In this document: positions 51,379-59,932 of the stretch, one piece after another
Layout of the letters: every line of letters begins with the position of its first letter
Numbering within the stretch: the first letter of the stretch is position 1
Assembly (NCBI RefSeq): GCF_042678405.1
Contig: NZ_JBHTLI010000003.1
Coordinates: forward strand, 248,001 to 312,000
Source of the DNA: Salegentibacter_A chungangensis
Lineage (GTDB): Bacteria; Bacteroidota; Bacteroidia; Flavobacteriales; Flavobacteriaceae
Length of the DNA stretch: 64,000 nt
Direction: 5' to 3'
Program-made: the position numbers and the translations under genes
The notes under the pieces: model-generated
Told to the model about the DNA's origin: nothing
Database searches by the model: none
Seen by the model: only the letters and a program-made list of their open reading frames with translations

Positions 51379-53073
51379 ATGAGAACCAATGTTGCTTACA
51401 AAGCATTTTTAACCATCGCCATAAGCGCCGGTTTACTAAGCTGTAATAACTCCAGGGATTATAAAAATAATTCCAGAGCTACCGGCTGGGACATCAACTC
51501 CAAGGACGGTGGTTTTCAATACAATACAGATTACAAGGAGCAGGAAACTGGCCCGGGTCTGGTATTTATTGAAGGAGGAACATTTACGATGGGAAGAGTT
51601 CAGGATGATGTAATGCACGACTGGAATAACACTCCTAACCAACAACACGTGCAGTCTTTCTATATGGATGAGACCGAGGTTACCAACATGATGTACATGG
51701 AGTACCTTGACTGGCTTAAAAATGTCTTCCCTCCAAGTGAAGATAAGTACAGAAACATCTATAAGGGTGCGGTTCCTGATACATTGGTTTGGAGAAATCG
51801 TTTAGGCTATAACGAAACAATGGTGAACAACTACCTTCGTCACCCGGCATATGCCAGATACCCTGTTGTAGGCGTGAGCTGGATACAGGCCGTAGAATTC
51901 AGTAAATGGAGAACAGACAGGGTAAACGAAAAGATACTGGCTGAAGAAGGCTACATTAAGGAAGATGCTATTTACAACGAGGTAAATGCATCAAGCACCT
52001 TTAATACCGAAACTTACCTGAATGCACCAAGCAAAACTTATGGAGGTAACACCGAAATAAGCCAGGGAGGAAAGGAATCTCAAAAAATGATCGAAAATAA
52101 CGCTGATAATACTGATGGAGAAGGAAATTCTCTTGGAGGTCAGGAATTTGTTCAGCGTAAGGACGGGGTGCTTTTACCGGAATACCGTCTACCTACGGAA
52201 GCTGAGTGGGAATATGCCGCGCTTGGTCTTGTAGGGATCAGAAACTATAATGTTTACAGAGGTAGAAAAAAATATCCGTGGGACGGGCAATACACCCGTT
52301 CAGGAGATGTAAAGAAACAAGGTGACCAGCTTGCCAACTTCAAACAGGGAGATGGTGACTATGGCGGAATTGCCGGATGGAGTGATGATGGCGCCGATAT
52401 TACCGCCGAAGTTATGTCTTACGAGCCTAACGATTTCGGACTTTATGATATGGCCGGAAACGTAGCCGAATGGGTTGCCGATGTCTATCGCCCAATAGTG
52501 GATGACGAGTTTAACGACTTCAACTACTACCGTGGTAATGTTTACACCAAACACGCAATTACCGAAGACGGGTCTGTTAAAGTTGTAGGAACCGATGATA
52601 TCGAATATGACACCTTAAGCAACGGACAAATCGTGGCAAGAGACCTCCCTGGAGAAATAGCCGAAGTTCCGGTTACCAAGGAAGATACTTATATGAGAAC
52701 CAACTTCACCGAAAGTGACCAACGCGATTTCCGTGACGGTGATAAAAGTTCTTCTAGATATTACGAACCTTTTCAGGAGATCGATAATCCTTCAAAAAGA
52801 ATGTATAACTCTCCAACTTATGACAATGTAAAAATTGACAGCACAGGAGAGGTTGCAGAAAGAGGATACGATTCCGAGAAGAGAACCACCCTGATAAGTG
52901 ACGAAGTAAGAGTATACAAAGGAGGCTCCTGGAGAGACAGAGCCTACTGGCTCGACCCTGCACAACGCAGATTCTTCCCTCAGGATATGGCAACCGATTA
53001 CATTGGGTTCAGAAACGCAATGTCCAGAGTTGGTTCAAAATCTAAAGAGAAGAACAAAAAAGCTCAAAACTAA
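51379..53073 (+). CDS. gldJ: Gliding motility lipoprotein GldJ
   Basis: An outer membrane lipoprotein required for gliding and type IX secretion in Flavobacterium, where it stabilises the rotary machinery. The 564 residues have the lipobox LLSC (Cys19 from this start) and the formylglycine-generating-enzyme-like fold (FIEGGTFTMGRV, then YRLPTEAEWEYAALG and DMAGNVAEWVADV). The C-terminal KGGSWRDRAYWLDPAQRR completes that fold. I chose the ATG at 51379; an upstream TTG would spoil the signal peptide. The neighbouring porV supports GldJ over GldK, which is normally found with gldLMN. Confidence 0.9.
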   Translation: MRTNVAYKAFLTIAISAGLLSCNNSRDYKNNSRATGWDINSKDGGFQYNTDYKEQETGPGLVFIEGGTFTMGRVQDDVMHDWNNTPNQQHVQSFYMDETEVTNMMYMEYLDWLKNVFPPSEDKYRNIYKGAVPDTLVWRNRLGYNETMVNNYLRHPAYARYPVVGVSWIQAVEFSKWRTDRVNEKILAEEGYIKEDAIYNEVNASSTFNTETYLNAPSKTYGGNTEISQGGKESQKMIENNADNTDGEGNSLGGQEFVQRKDGVLLPEYRLPTEAEWEYAALGLVGIRNYNVYRGRKKYPWDGQYTRSGDVKKQGDQLANFKQGDGDYGGIAGWSDDGADITAEVMSYEPNDFGLYDMAGNVAEWVADVYRPIVDDEFNDFNYYRGNVYTKHAITEDGSVKVVGTDDIEYDTLSNGQIVARDLPGEIAEVPVTKEDTYMRTNFTESDQRDFRDGDKSSSRYYEPFQEIDNPSKRMYNSPTYDNVKIDSTGEVAERGYDSEKRTTLISDEVRVYKGGSWRDRAYWLDPAQRRFFPQDMATDYIGFRNAMSRVGSKSKEKNKKAQN

Positions 53074-53103
53074 AAGCTTAAGACTTTTATAAATTATTGA
53101 AGG

Positions 53104-53130
53104 AAGCCCTATTTTTTAGGGCTTTTTTTA
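53104..53130 (+). terminator. Intrinsic terminator after gldJ
   Basis: AAGCCCTA and TAGGGCTT pair around five T residues, followed by TTTTT. Confidence 0.85.
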
Positions 53131-53143
53131 TAGCTTTAAATCT

Positions 53144-54430
53144 ATGAACACAGCTCAACTCCATCAAAAATTTCTCCTTACCTCAGGAGCAGGAACAGAC
53201 ACCCGCAACATTCAAGAAGGAAGCATGTTCTTCGCCCTTAAAGGAGCCAACTTTAACGGAAATAAATATGCGGCTGAAGCCCTTCAAAAAGGAGCAAAAT
53301 TAGCCGTTGTAGATGACCCTGATTATGCGCTAAATAAGGAGCAGTATATTCTTGTTAAGAACGTATTGCAATCGCTTCAGGCACTGGCTACGTTTCACAG
53401 GAAATTCCTGGGAATCCCAATTATAGGGATCACCGGAAGCAATGGAAAGACAACCACAAAAGAATTGACCCAGGCTGTACTTTCAAGAAAATACAATACC
53501 GTTGCCACAAGCGGGAACCTCAACAATCACATTGGTGTGCCGCTTACCCTACTATCTATGAATGAGAATACGGAAATAGGCATCGTAGAGATGGGAGCTA
53601 ATCACCCGGGAGAGATCGAATTCTTATGCAATATCACCTGCCCTGATTACGGTTATATCACCAACTTTGGCAAAGCACACCTAGAAGGTTTTGGTAGTCT
53701 CGAAGGAGTGATCAAGGCAAAAAGCGAGCTTTATAACCACCTTAAGGACCATAAAAAACTTATTTTCTTAAATTATGACGATGAAGTCCAAAAAAAACAT
53801 TCACGCTATAATCACGTTTTTAGCTTTGGCAGATCAAGAAATGCGCACGTAAAAATTGAATTTCCCGGCGAAACAGCCAGTGCTACTCTGGAATTCAACA
53901 ACACGCGTTTTACAAGCAAACTCACAGGACGATACAATGCTTTAAATATGGCTGCAGCCCTGAGCATAGGGCTTTACTTTAAAGTGCTGTTCAGCGACAT
54001 TAAAGAAGCTATAGAAAACTATACTCCCAGCAACAACCGCTCTCAACTCATTGAAATGGGCTCTAACACCATTTTAATGGACGCTTACAATGCAAACCCT
54101 ACAAGTATGATGGCAGCACTTGAGAACTTCAGAGATACCGATACCAAAAAAACAAAGATCGTGATCCTGGGAGATATGCTCGAGGTGGGAGATTCTTCAG
54201 AAGTAGAGCATCAGGCAATCGTGAATTTCATCACCAATAATGATTTTTCAGAAACATACCTGGTAGGCCCAAATTTTAAAAAAACACACTTCAATAAGTC
54301 TACGGTAATAAAGTTCAATGACACTTCAAGCCTTAAAAAACACCTGAAATTAAGCAAGACAGAAAACAGCTTTATCCTGATAAAAGGTTCAAGAGGAATG
54401 GCCCTGGAGAATCTATTGGATGCACTTTAG
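53144..54430 (+). CDS. murF: UDP-N-acetylmuramoyl-tripeptide-D-alanyl-D-alanine ligase
   Basis: Adds the D-Ala-D-Ala dipeptide to the cytoplasmic peptidoglycan precursor. The 428 residues contain the ATP loop GITGSNGKTTTKE (about 105-117), the NLNNHIGVPLTLL motif and EMGANHPGEIEFL. The C-terminal domain has LMDAYNANPTSM. It starts 14 bases after the gldJ terminator and ends before a tRNA gene on the other strand. MurF adjacent to gldJ is plausible for Flavobacteriaceae. Confidence 0.95.
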   Translation: MNTAQLHQKFLLTSGAGTDTRNIQEGSMFFALKGANFNGNKYAAEALQKGAKLAVVDDPDYALNKEQYILVKNVLQSLQALATFHRKFLGIPIIGITGSNGKTTTKELTQAVLSRKYNTVATSGNLNNHIGVPLTLLSMNENTEIGIVEMGANHPGEIEFLCNITCPDYGYITNFGKAHLEGFGSLEGVIKAKSELYNHLKDHKKLIFLNYDDEVQKKHSRYNHVFSFGRSRNAHVKIEFPGETASATLEFNNTRFTSKLTGRYNALNMAAALSIGLYFKVLFSDIKEAIENYTPSNNRSQLIEMGSNTILMDAYNANPTSMMAALENFRDTDTKKTKIVILGDMLEVGDSSEVEHQAIVNFITNNDFSETYLVGPNFKKTHFNKSTVIKFNDTSSLKKHLKLSKTENSFILIKGSRGMALENLLDAL

Positions 54431-54448
54431 CAGTAAGGAATATCAATA

Positions 54449-54482
54449 AATATAAAAGACCACAAGCCTTCGGTTTGTGGTC
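54449..54482 (-). terminator. Terminator hairpin of tRNA-Val(GAC)
   Basis: GACCACAA and TTGTGGTC (54458-54482) enclose a small GC loop; on the minus strand TTTTATATTT follows. It may also end murF transcripts on the plus strand, where the T-run is poor. Confidence 0.65.
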
Positions 54483-54501
54483 TCTTCATTAAAGCCTGTT
54501 G

Positions 54502-54576
54502 TGAGTGATACTGGATTCGAACCAGTGACCCCTACCCTGTCAAGGTAGTGCTCTGAACCAACTGAGCTAATCACCC
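54502..54576 (-). tRNA. tRNA-Val (anticodon GAC)
   Basis: On the minus strand the molecule folds as GGGTGAT acceptor, D arm GCTC/GAGC, anticodon stem CTACC/GGTAG with loop TTGACAG, and T arm ACTGG/CCAGT with TTCGAAT. The anticodon is GAC, for valine (GTC/GTT codons). The discriminator is A and the following bases are CAA, so CCA is not encoded. Confidence 0.9.
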
Positions 54577-54611
54577 AAAGCAGCCGTAAAATAATAAAAA
54601 ATCCGTCTCGG

Positions 54612-55145
54612 CTAGCTTTCCTTTTCAAAAAAATGAAGCACTTCCTGCCAGCTTCCGGCCCGGTGGTAACCCGACACTTCCAAATTATGAAAAGCATCAA
54701 ACAAAAGTTTCCTCCCTTCAAATGGATCCAGGTTTTTAGTATGATCGTCTATCATATAATCGGTCCCGACAATGCTCTTATCACCACAAAAAACAATATG
54801 CTTCCAGTCAATAAAAGGAAAATGCTCCTCTATCCAGGCTCTCTTTTCCAGGAGGCTTCTCGGGAATTCCATTGCTGCTGAAACCAGATACACCTCATAG
54901 GATTCATTTAGTCTCTTAACCGCATCTACAGCTCCTTCCATAACCGGAACAGTACGAAAAAAGCCTTCGGTATTGGCATATTTTTTAATTATACCAGGAA
55001 CGGGAAATGCATCATCTTCAGATTTCCCTTTAAGATCATCTTGAATTATATTGGCATCGTATTCTTCGTTATACCAATCTATAAAATGAACTTCTACGTT
55101 GGCAACGACCCCATCCATATCGATAGCTATAGATTCTTTCTTCAT
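54612..55145 (-). CDS. 5'(3')-deoxyribonucleotidase (NT5C family)
   Basis: A HAD-fold phosphatase that removes phosphate from deoxyribonucleotides. The 177 residues have motif I IDMDGVVANVEVHF (Asp9 and Asp11), motif II YLVSAAMEFPRSL and motif IV TDYMIDDHTKNL, which fit the NT5C family of Firmicutes and Bacteroidota. It is likely to balance dNTP pools. It lies between tRNA-Val genes on the same strand and shows no operon partner. Confidence 0.9.
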   Translation of the reverse strand: MKKESIAIDMDGVVANVEVHFIDWYNEEYDANIIQDDLKGKSEDDAFPVPGIIKKYANTEGFFRTVPVMEGAVDAVKRLNESYEVYLVSAAMEFPRSLLEKRAWIEEHFPFIDWKHIVFCGDKSIVGTDYMIDDHTKNLDPFEGRKLLFDAFHNLEVSGYHRAGSWQEVLHFFEKES

Positions 55146-55198
55146 ATCCTTAATAACAATTTAAATGCTGAAGATAACTAATAAATATTGGCAGAAAT

Positions 55199-55230
55199 AA
55201 AAAAGGCTCCCAGAAAATGGAAGCCTTTTT
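55199..55230 (-). terminator. Terminator hairpin of tRNA-Val(TAC) copy 1
   Basis: AAAAGGCT-CCCA and TGG-AAGCCTTTTT pair with one mismatch; on the minus strand the stem is followed by TTTTTTATTT. Confidence 0.7.
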
Positions 55231-55236
55231 GAATTG

Positions 55237-55314
55237 TGGTGGGCGCGAAGGGATTCGAACCCCTGACCCCTTGGGTGTAAACCAAGTGCTCTGAACCAAC
55301 TGAGCTACGCGCCC
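55237..55314 (-). tRNA. tRNA-Val (anticodon TAC), copy 1
   Basis: On the minus strand: GGGCGCG acceptor pairing with CGCGCCC, D arm GCTC/GAGC, anticodon stem CTTGG/CCAAG with loop TTTACAC, T arm with TTCGAAT, discriminator A and an encoded CCA end (55237-55239). The anticodon TAC reads valine GTA and related codons. Confidence 0.93.
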
Positions 55315-55325
55315 TCAAGAAAACT

Positions 55326-55355
55326 AAAAAAAGGCCTCCTTTTACGGAAGCCTTT
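55326..55355 (-). terminator. Terminator hairpin of tRNA-Val(TAC) copy 2
   Basis: AAAGGC-CTCC and GGA-AGCCTTT pair with one mismatch; on the minus strand TTTTTTT follows. Confidence 0.65.
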
Positions 55356-55361
55356 GAATGG

Positions 55362-55439
55362 TGGTGGGCGCGAAGGGATTCGAACCCCTGACCCCTTGGG
55401 TGTAAACCAAGTGCTCTGAACCAACTGAGCTACGCGCCC
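55362..55439 (-). tRNA. tRNA-Val (anticodon TAC), copy 2
   Basis: The mature sequence matches copy 1 in every arm, with the same TTTACAC anticodon loop and an encoded CCA end. The spacing of 125 bases and similar 3' hairpins show that the gene and its terminator were duplicated in tandem. Confidence 0.93.
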
Positions 55440-55518
55440 CATTCTTGATTGCGGATGCAAATATAGGCTAGTTTTTCAATTGCGCAAAGCAAAAATGAAA
55501 AAAGTTCTATTATTTTTT

Positions 55519-55534
55519 CTGGCCTGCAGGCCAG
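55519..55534. repeat. Perfect 16-bp palindrome
   Basis: CTGGCCTGCAGGCCAG reads the same on both strands and is flanked by a T6 run on the plus strand side. It lies between tRNA-Val copy 2 and the following gene terminator. No known function is assigned. Confidence 0.4.
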
Positions 55535-55545
55535 AGATGAGCGCA

Positions 55546-55578
55546 TATAAAAAGCCCTGAGCAAAAGAAACTCAGGGC
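55546..55578 (-). terminator. Terminator after the duplicated-domain exported protein gene
   Basis: On the minus strand GCCCTGAG and CTCAGGGC form an 8-bp stem with a 9-base loop, followed by TTTTTAT. Confidence 0.85.
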
Positions 55579-55594
55579 CAGTTAATTATAGCGT

Positions 55595-56440
55595 TTACTT
55601 CATTAACTCCGGCACATTCCGGTAGATATAATCGGAATGTCTCCCGGTAAACAATTTGCCCATATCTTCCATAAAAGACTCCCTTTCTCCTTCATCGGGC
55701 CAGTGTTCTCCAACAAGCCTTTCATCTTCTTCAAAGGAGGCTTCAAGATCTGCAAGGTCCTCAAACACAAAAACCTCAGCCATCTCACGGCTGTTGGCTC
55801 CCCATAAATGACGATGAGTATAATAGGCCTTAACGAACTTGTTCTTTTGCACCACATTTTTATTGTACTCACCAAAACTGGCAGGCGAACCTTCTCCGTT
55901 CATCGAAAGCTCGCTACTCTTCACATAATACACCAAAGGTTCTTCGGAAGCCATTTCCATAGGCTTATGAAATCGCATAGAAGTATAGATCTCATCACTG
56001 TGTTGCGGACTGTAATAGGAATTCTGCTTTTGGAAAAAAGATCGTCTTTTTTCTTCATCGGGCCAGGCGGCCTCAATCAATTCCTGGTTCTTTTCATTTG
56101 CCTTTTCAATATCTGCCCAGTTCTCATACACCGATACCTGAATGATCTCAGAATTGTCCGGAGTAAAATAATGCATATAGAACCCTGAACCAATAATAAG
56201 GTCGTTCTTACTAGTCACCTTCTCAAAATACTCCTTCTCGGTATCAAGCCATTCCGAAAAATCGATATCCGGATCGTCGTTCCAGTGAAATGTACTAACG
56301 GTTAGATAAACCGGTTTAAACTCTTCCTGTTGAGATTCTTCCTGAGAATCTTCCTGCGCTTTTTCCTGAGCGGTCAAAACACCGCAAAACAGAAATAATA
56401 ATGCAAGACTCCCCTGCATTCCTTTTTTTAATAGCCCCAT
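55595..56440 (-). CDS. Exported protein with two related alpha/beta domains
   Basis: No named family is recognised. The 281 residues have a signal peptide (ending LTAQE) and a Gln/Glu/Ser-rich spacer (EDSQEESQQEEF). Two copies of one domain follow, at about 45-155 and 168-280. Matching parts are ENWADIEKANEKNQELIEAAWPDE against EDLADLEASFEEDERLVGEHWPDE (compared in part) and SPQHSDEIYTS against TGRHSDYIYRN. The pattern resembles dimeric ferredoxin-like folds such as those of EthD/monooxygenase families, so a single-chain dimer is plausible. The function is unknown. It is a single-gene unit with its own terminator. Confidence 0.78.
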   Translation of the reverse strand: MGLLKKGMQGSLALLFLFCGVLTAQEKAQEDSQEESQQEEFKPVYLTVSTFHWNDDPDIDFSEWLDTEKEYFEKVTSKNDLIIGSGFYMHYFTPDNSEIIQVSVYENWADIEKANEKNQELIEAAWPDEEKRRSFFQKQNSYYSPQHSDEIYTSMRFHKPMEMASEEPLVYYVKSSELSMNGEGSPASFGEYNKNVVQKNKFVKAYYTHRHLWGANSREMAEVFVFEDLADLEASFEEDERLVGEHWPDEGERESFMEDMGKLFTGRHSDYIYRNVPELMK

Positions 56441-56661
56441 AATGTTTGATTTTTAATTGGTTAAAAATAAATAGTCCGGATCCCGGAAACAGTTCCCGAA
56501 ATCATCGATCAATAAAATTCTGAATAAACTATGGAGAAAGCAGGGCGTACTTAACGGTAAAGTATTATAACAAAAAGTAGAAGCCCTAAGTTAAGCAAAA
56601 AAAGCTAAAGTCAAATAAATATTTTCCTACACTGCTGAAATACAGTTGTTTTCAATAAAGA

Positions 56662-57879
56662 TTAAAGAACCTCTGCAACTACAAAATTACTACCACCAAC
56701 AAATACAAGATCCTCATCTACCGCTTCTGCCAATGCAGCTTCATAGGCATCTTTTACTGAAGCATAAGACCTGCCGTCGAGACCAAACTCCAGAGCTTTT
56801 TTCGCTAATTCATCAGCATCCAAACCTCTTGGAACATCGGGTTTACAGTAATAATACCTTGCATCTTTTGGAAACAAAGGAAGTACGCTATCAAGATCCT
56901 TATCGTTTACAACACCCAACACAATATGAAGGTGCTGAAATTTTTCCTGGCCGAGTTGGCCAAAAACAAGCTTTAGACCTTCTTTATTATGGGCTGTATC
57001 ACAGATCACTCTCGGATGTTCCTGCAAAACATCCCATCTTCCCTGCAAACCTGTGTGGAGTTTAACACTATTGAGACCATTTTTAAGGGCTTCCTCAGGA
57101 ATTTCCCAACCCTTTTTCCTTAACACCTCTACCGCGGCAACCACGCTCTTCATATTCTTGTTCTGATAATCGCCTTTAAGATCGGTGCTGTATTGCTTTT
57201 GTTCAACATTTTCAGCAAAAATAAGCTCAGCACTATTTTTTACCGCTGCTTCAATGAAAACCGGGATAGTCTCTTCATCTTTTTCACCAATGATTACCGG
57301 TACCTCATTTTTAATAACCCCGGCCTTTTCCCCGGCTACTTCTTTGAGACTATTGCCAAGAAACTGAGTATGGTCAAGGCCAATATTGGTGATCACGGAA
57401 ACTTCGGGAGTAATAATATTCGTGGAATCCAGCCTTCCTCCCATTCCAACTTCAATTATGGCAATATCCACTTTTTCTTCTGCGAAATAATCGAAGGCCA
57501 TTCCCACAGTCATTTCAAAGAAAGACAGCTTGTTCTCCTCAAGAAACTTCCTGTGTTTTTCAATAAAATCAATAACCGCCTTTTCAGGGATCACGACACC
57601 GTTGATCTTTATCCTTTCCCTAAAATCCTTTAAATGCGGGGAAGTATAAAGTCCAACCTTATAGCCTGCTTCCTGAAGTATAGCTGCCAACATATGACTG
57701 GTAGAGCCTTTTCCGTTAGTGCCGGCAATATGTACAGATTTGAATTTCCTTTCAGGGTGACCAAGATATTCGGCCATTTTAAGGGTCCTGGTAAGATCTT
57801 TTTTAAATGCCGTTGCACCCACTCGCTGGTACATAGGCAACTGCTGAAACATCCACTCAACAGTTTGCTTATACGTCAT
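56662..57879 (-). CDS. folC: Folylpolyglutamate synthase / dihydrofolate synthase
   Basis: Adds glutamate to dihydropteroate and to folates. The 405 residues show GTNGKGSTSHMLA (ATP loop, about 52-64), the YTSPHLKDFRERI motif, EVGMGGRLDSTN and the C-terminal CDTAHNKEGLKLVF. I chose the ATG at 57877-57879; a GTG one codon earlier (57880-57882) directly abuts the tonB stop. It is the last gene of exbB-exbD-tonB-folC and has no functional tie to the TonB system. Confidence 0.94.
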   Translation of the reverse strand: MTYKQTVEWMFQQLPMYQRVGATAFKKDLTRTLKMAEYLGHPERKFKSVHIAGTNGKGSTSHMLAAILQEAGYKVGLYTSPHLKDFRERIKINGVVIPEKAVIDFIEKHRKFLEENKLSFFEMTVGMAFDYFAEEKVDIAIIEVGMGGRLDSTNIITPEVSVITNIGLDHTQFLGNSLKEVAGEKAGVIKNEVPVIIGEKDEETIPVFIEAAVKNSAELIFAENVEQKQYSTDLKGDYQNKNMKSVVAAVEVLRKKGWEIPEEALKNGLNSVKLHTGLQGRWDVLQEHPRVICDTAHNKEGLKLVFGQLGQEKFQHLHIVLGVVNDKDLDSVLPLFPKDARYYYCKPDVPRGLDADELAKKALEFGLDGRSYASVKDAYEAALAEAVDEDLVFVGGSNFVVAEVL

Positions 57880-57882
57880 CAC

Positions 57883-58710
57883 CTATTCTGAAAGTTTGAA
57901 GTTATAGATTATGGTCCCCACCTGTCTGGAAGGAGCATTATCATCACTATTAAATCGTGTAGCCAGGGCGGCACGCCTCGCAGGATCGGTAAGACAGGGA
58001 GCTGAATTGGTAGTCCCCTTCACACCGGGAGTAGCTCTAATTACCTGACCCTGTTGATTTACTTCGATCCTCACCACAACAATTCCAGATTCATTACAAT
58101 CCTGAACAAATTTCTCTTTGTTCAGGGCTTTTCTACCTCCAAGCCGGTAATTCCCGTCGCCGTCAAGACCTGTACCCTGGCCATAATAAGAACTGGCATT
58201 CGGATCTCCGTCAGGACTACCCTTATCTCCGGCAAGATTATCATTTCCTTCCCCACCTTCTTCTGAACCATCCTTTTCAGGCCCGTTAAAAATACTACTC
58301 ATTGCATCGGTAGTAGATTTATCAGGTTTTGGATCCGGTTTCTTTACCGGCTTGGGTTCCTCCTTAGGTTTTTCAGGCTGTTTCTCTACGGGTGGAGTCT
58401 TCACTTCCTTTTTCTCTTTCTTGATCACCGGAGCTTCTTCAGTTTCCTGAGTAACCACTTCCTTCTCTACCACCGGCTCCGACTTTACAGGCTGAACGGC
58501 ACTTTTTTGAGGCGCAGATTTTACAGGCTGGGTAGGTTGTTTATCGCCCGAACCAACTTCAGAAGTCCCAAAGTTGATGGCGATCCCATTCTCTGGTGGC
58601 GGATCAAGATAAGTAAAGCCGAAAAAAAGCATAAGCAATATCAGCAACACGTGTAAAATTACCGTGATGGTAAAAGATTTTTTTTCGTGTTTGGTTTCTA
58701 ATATTGCCAT
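57883..58710 (-). CDS. tonB: Energy transducer TonB
   Basis: Transmits proton-motive force from ExbB/ExbD to outer membrane transporters such as the SusC protein at 643. The 275 residues have an N-terminal anchor (about 13-33). A long Pro/Lys/Glu/Val-rich periplasmic spacer follows (about 60-130, EKQPEKPKEEPKPVKKPDPK). A C-terminal domain (about 195-275, FVQDCNESGIVVVRIEV and QVGTIIYNFKL) ends the protein. A Gly/Asp/Asn-rich stretch precedes it. It starts 1 base after the exbD stop. Confidence 0.88.
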   Translation of the reverse strand: MAILETKHEKKSFTITVILHVLLILLMLFFGFTYLDPPPENGIAINFGTSEVGSGDKQPTQPVKSAPQKSAVQPVKSEPVVEKEVVTQETEEAPVIKKEKKEVKTPPVEKQPEKPKEEPKPVKKPDPKPDKSTTDAMSSIFNGPEKDGSEEGGEGNDNLAGDKGSPDGDPNASSYYGQGTGLDGDGNYRLGGRKALNKEKFVQDCNESGIVVVRIEVNQQGQVIRATPGVKGTTNSAPCLTDPARRAALATRFNSDDNAPSRQVGTIIYNFKLSE

Positions 58711-58711
58711 A

Positions 58712-59104
58712 TTATTCCGGTTTCACCGCTAATACAATTTTATACTTATTCCTGTTTGCAATATCCATTACATTAACCGCCTTTTCAATAGGCACTCCCT
58801 CTTCAGCCCGAAGAATTATGGTAGGGTTTTCTTCTCCCGCCAGTCTTTCCTTCAGCGTACTCTCAAGGGCGCTATTACTAACACGGTCTTTATTGATATA
58901 TACCTGCAGATCCTTGGTGATGCTCACCGAAATGGTCTGCTTGTTCGTGGTCTTTCCCTTAGCCTTAGGAAGTATGAGGTCTAAAGCTTCAGGCGTGATC
59001 ACCGGAGAGGTCAGCATAAAAAAGATCAATAACAGGAATACGATATCTGTCATTGAGCTCATACTGAACTCCGGACTAATTTTATTTCGGCCTCTTAAAT
59101 TCAT
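58712..59104 (-). CDS. exbD: Biopolymer transport protein ExbD
   Basis: The stator partner that senses the proton gradient with ExbB. The 130 residues have one transmembrane helix with the conserved Asp (SSMTDIVFLLLIFFMLTSP) and a periplasmic domain (LVLTDKDLQVYINKD-like). Length is normal for ExbD/TolR. It starts 1 base after the exbB stop. Confidence 0.94.
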   Translation of the reverse strand: MNLRGRNKISPEFSMSSMTDIVFLLLIFFMLTSPVITPEALDLILPKAKGKTTNKQTISVSITKDLQVYINKDRVSNSALESTLKERLAGEENPTIILRAEEGVPIEKAVNVMDIANRNKYKIVLAVKPE

Positions 59105-59105
59105 A

Positions 59106-59807
59106 TTAAGCAGGTTCGTTTAGCAGGTCAAGGAAATCTACCGCGGTGGCTTCCATCTGGTGCACCACCTTATCTGTCTTTACCACCAGGTGGTTGTAGC
59201 CAATGTAGGCAATAATACCCACTACAAGACCGGCAACCGTTGTGGTCATCGCGGTATAGATACCTTCGGCCAAGGCTCCCATTTGAGCCTGACCACTGCT
59301 GGTAGCCAGTTCGTGGAATGCAAGTACCATACCAATCACTGTACCCAGGAACCCTATCATTGGGGCCGCACCGGCAATAGTGGCAAGAATACTAACGTTC
59401 TTCTCGAGCTTATAAACTTCAAGACGTCCGGCATTCTCTATGGCGGTGTTAATATCTTCCAACGGACTTCCAATCCTTGAAATCCCCTTTTCGGTAAGCC
59501 GCGCAACAGGTGAATCACTTTGCTGGCATCGCATTTTAGCCGACTCAATATTCCCGTTCAGTACGCTATCCTTAATCTGGAGCATAAAATTCTTATCGAC
59601 CTGGCTGGCCGATTTGATGGCGAAGAGCCTTTCAAAATAAATATAGACCGCCGCGAACAGCAGAATAAATAATATGATAATAATGATCTGGCCTCCGAGA
59701 CCACCACTTAACATTAGATCAAATAACGAAAGGGTTTTTTCTTCTACAACGGGCTCGGCGTCCTGGGCTGTCTGAGCCAGTTCGTCCTGCTGAAAAAAAT
59801 ATAGCAT
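59106..59807 (-). CDS. exbB: MotA/TolQ/ExbB proton channel family protein
   Basis: The proton-channel subunit of the TonB motor. The 233 residues show three membrane helices, with the family motif AAPMIGFLGTVIGMVLAF and the C-terminal TTTVAGLVVGIIAYIGYNHLV. The N-terminal region before helix 1 is short and acidic. It heads the unit and has a clear promoter. Confidence 0.94.
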   Translation of the reverse strand: MLYFFQQDELAQTAQDAEPVVEEKTLSLFDLMLSGGLGGQIIIIILFILLFAAVYIYFERLFAIKSASQVDKNFMLQIKDSVLNGNIESAKMRCQQSDSPVARLTEKGISRIGSPLEDINTAIENAGRLEVYKLEKNVSILATIAGAAPMIGFLGTVIGMVLAFHELATSSGQAQMGALAEGIYTAMTTTVAGLVVGIIAYIGYNHLVVKTDKVVHQMEATAVDFLDLLNEPA

Positions 59808-59861
59808 AAGTATATGTTAGGTTTTTTAATGTAACGTGATAAAACAGGTTTAATTGTAATC

Positions 59862-59891
59862 CAAATTTAGTAAAATATTCAGCCGGGCAAA
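59862..59891 (-). promoter_or_regulatory. Promoter of exbB-exbD-tonB-folC
   Basis: On the minus strand TTTG and TAAATTTG are separated by 18 bases, a good match to the Bacteroidota consensus. The predicted leader is about 50 bases. Confidence 0.58.
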
Positions 59892-59932
59892 TTCCCTTTC
59901 GTTATTCTGAAGTTCAAGATCGAAACCCGGGG

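Noticed and set aside
54502..54576. First reading of the tRNA anticodon as GTC (tRNA-Asp)
   Set aside because: GTC appears only on the plus strand; the folded minus-strand loop TTGACAG gives GAC, valine.
54502..55439. tRNA cluster considered as an integration site
   Set aside because: No integrase, direct repeat or foreign-looking DNA lies next to it.
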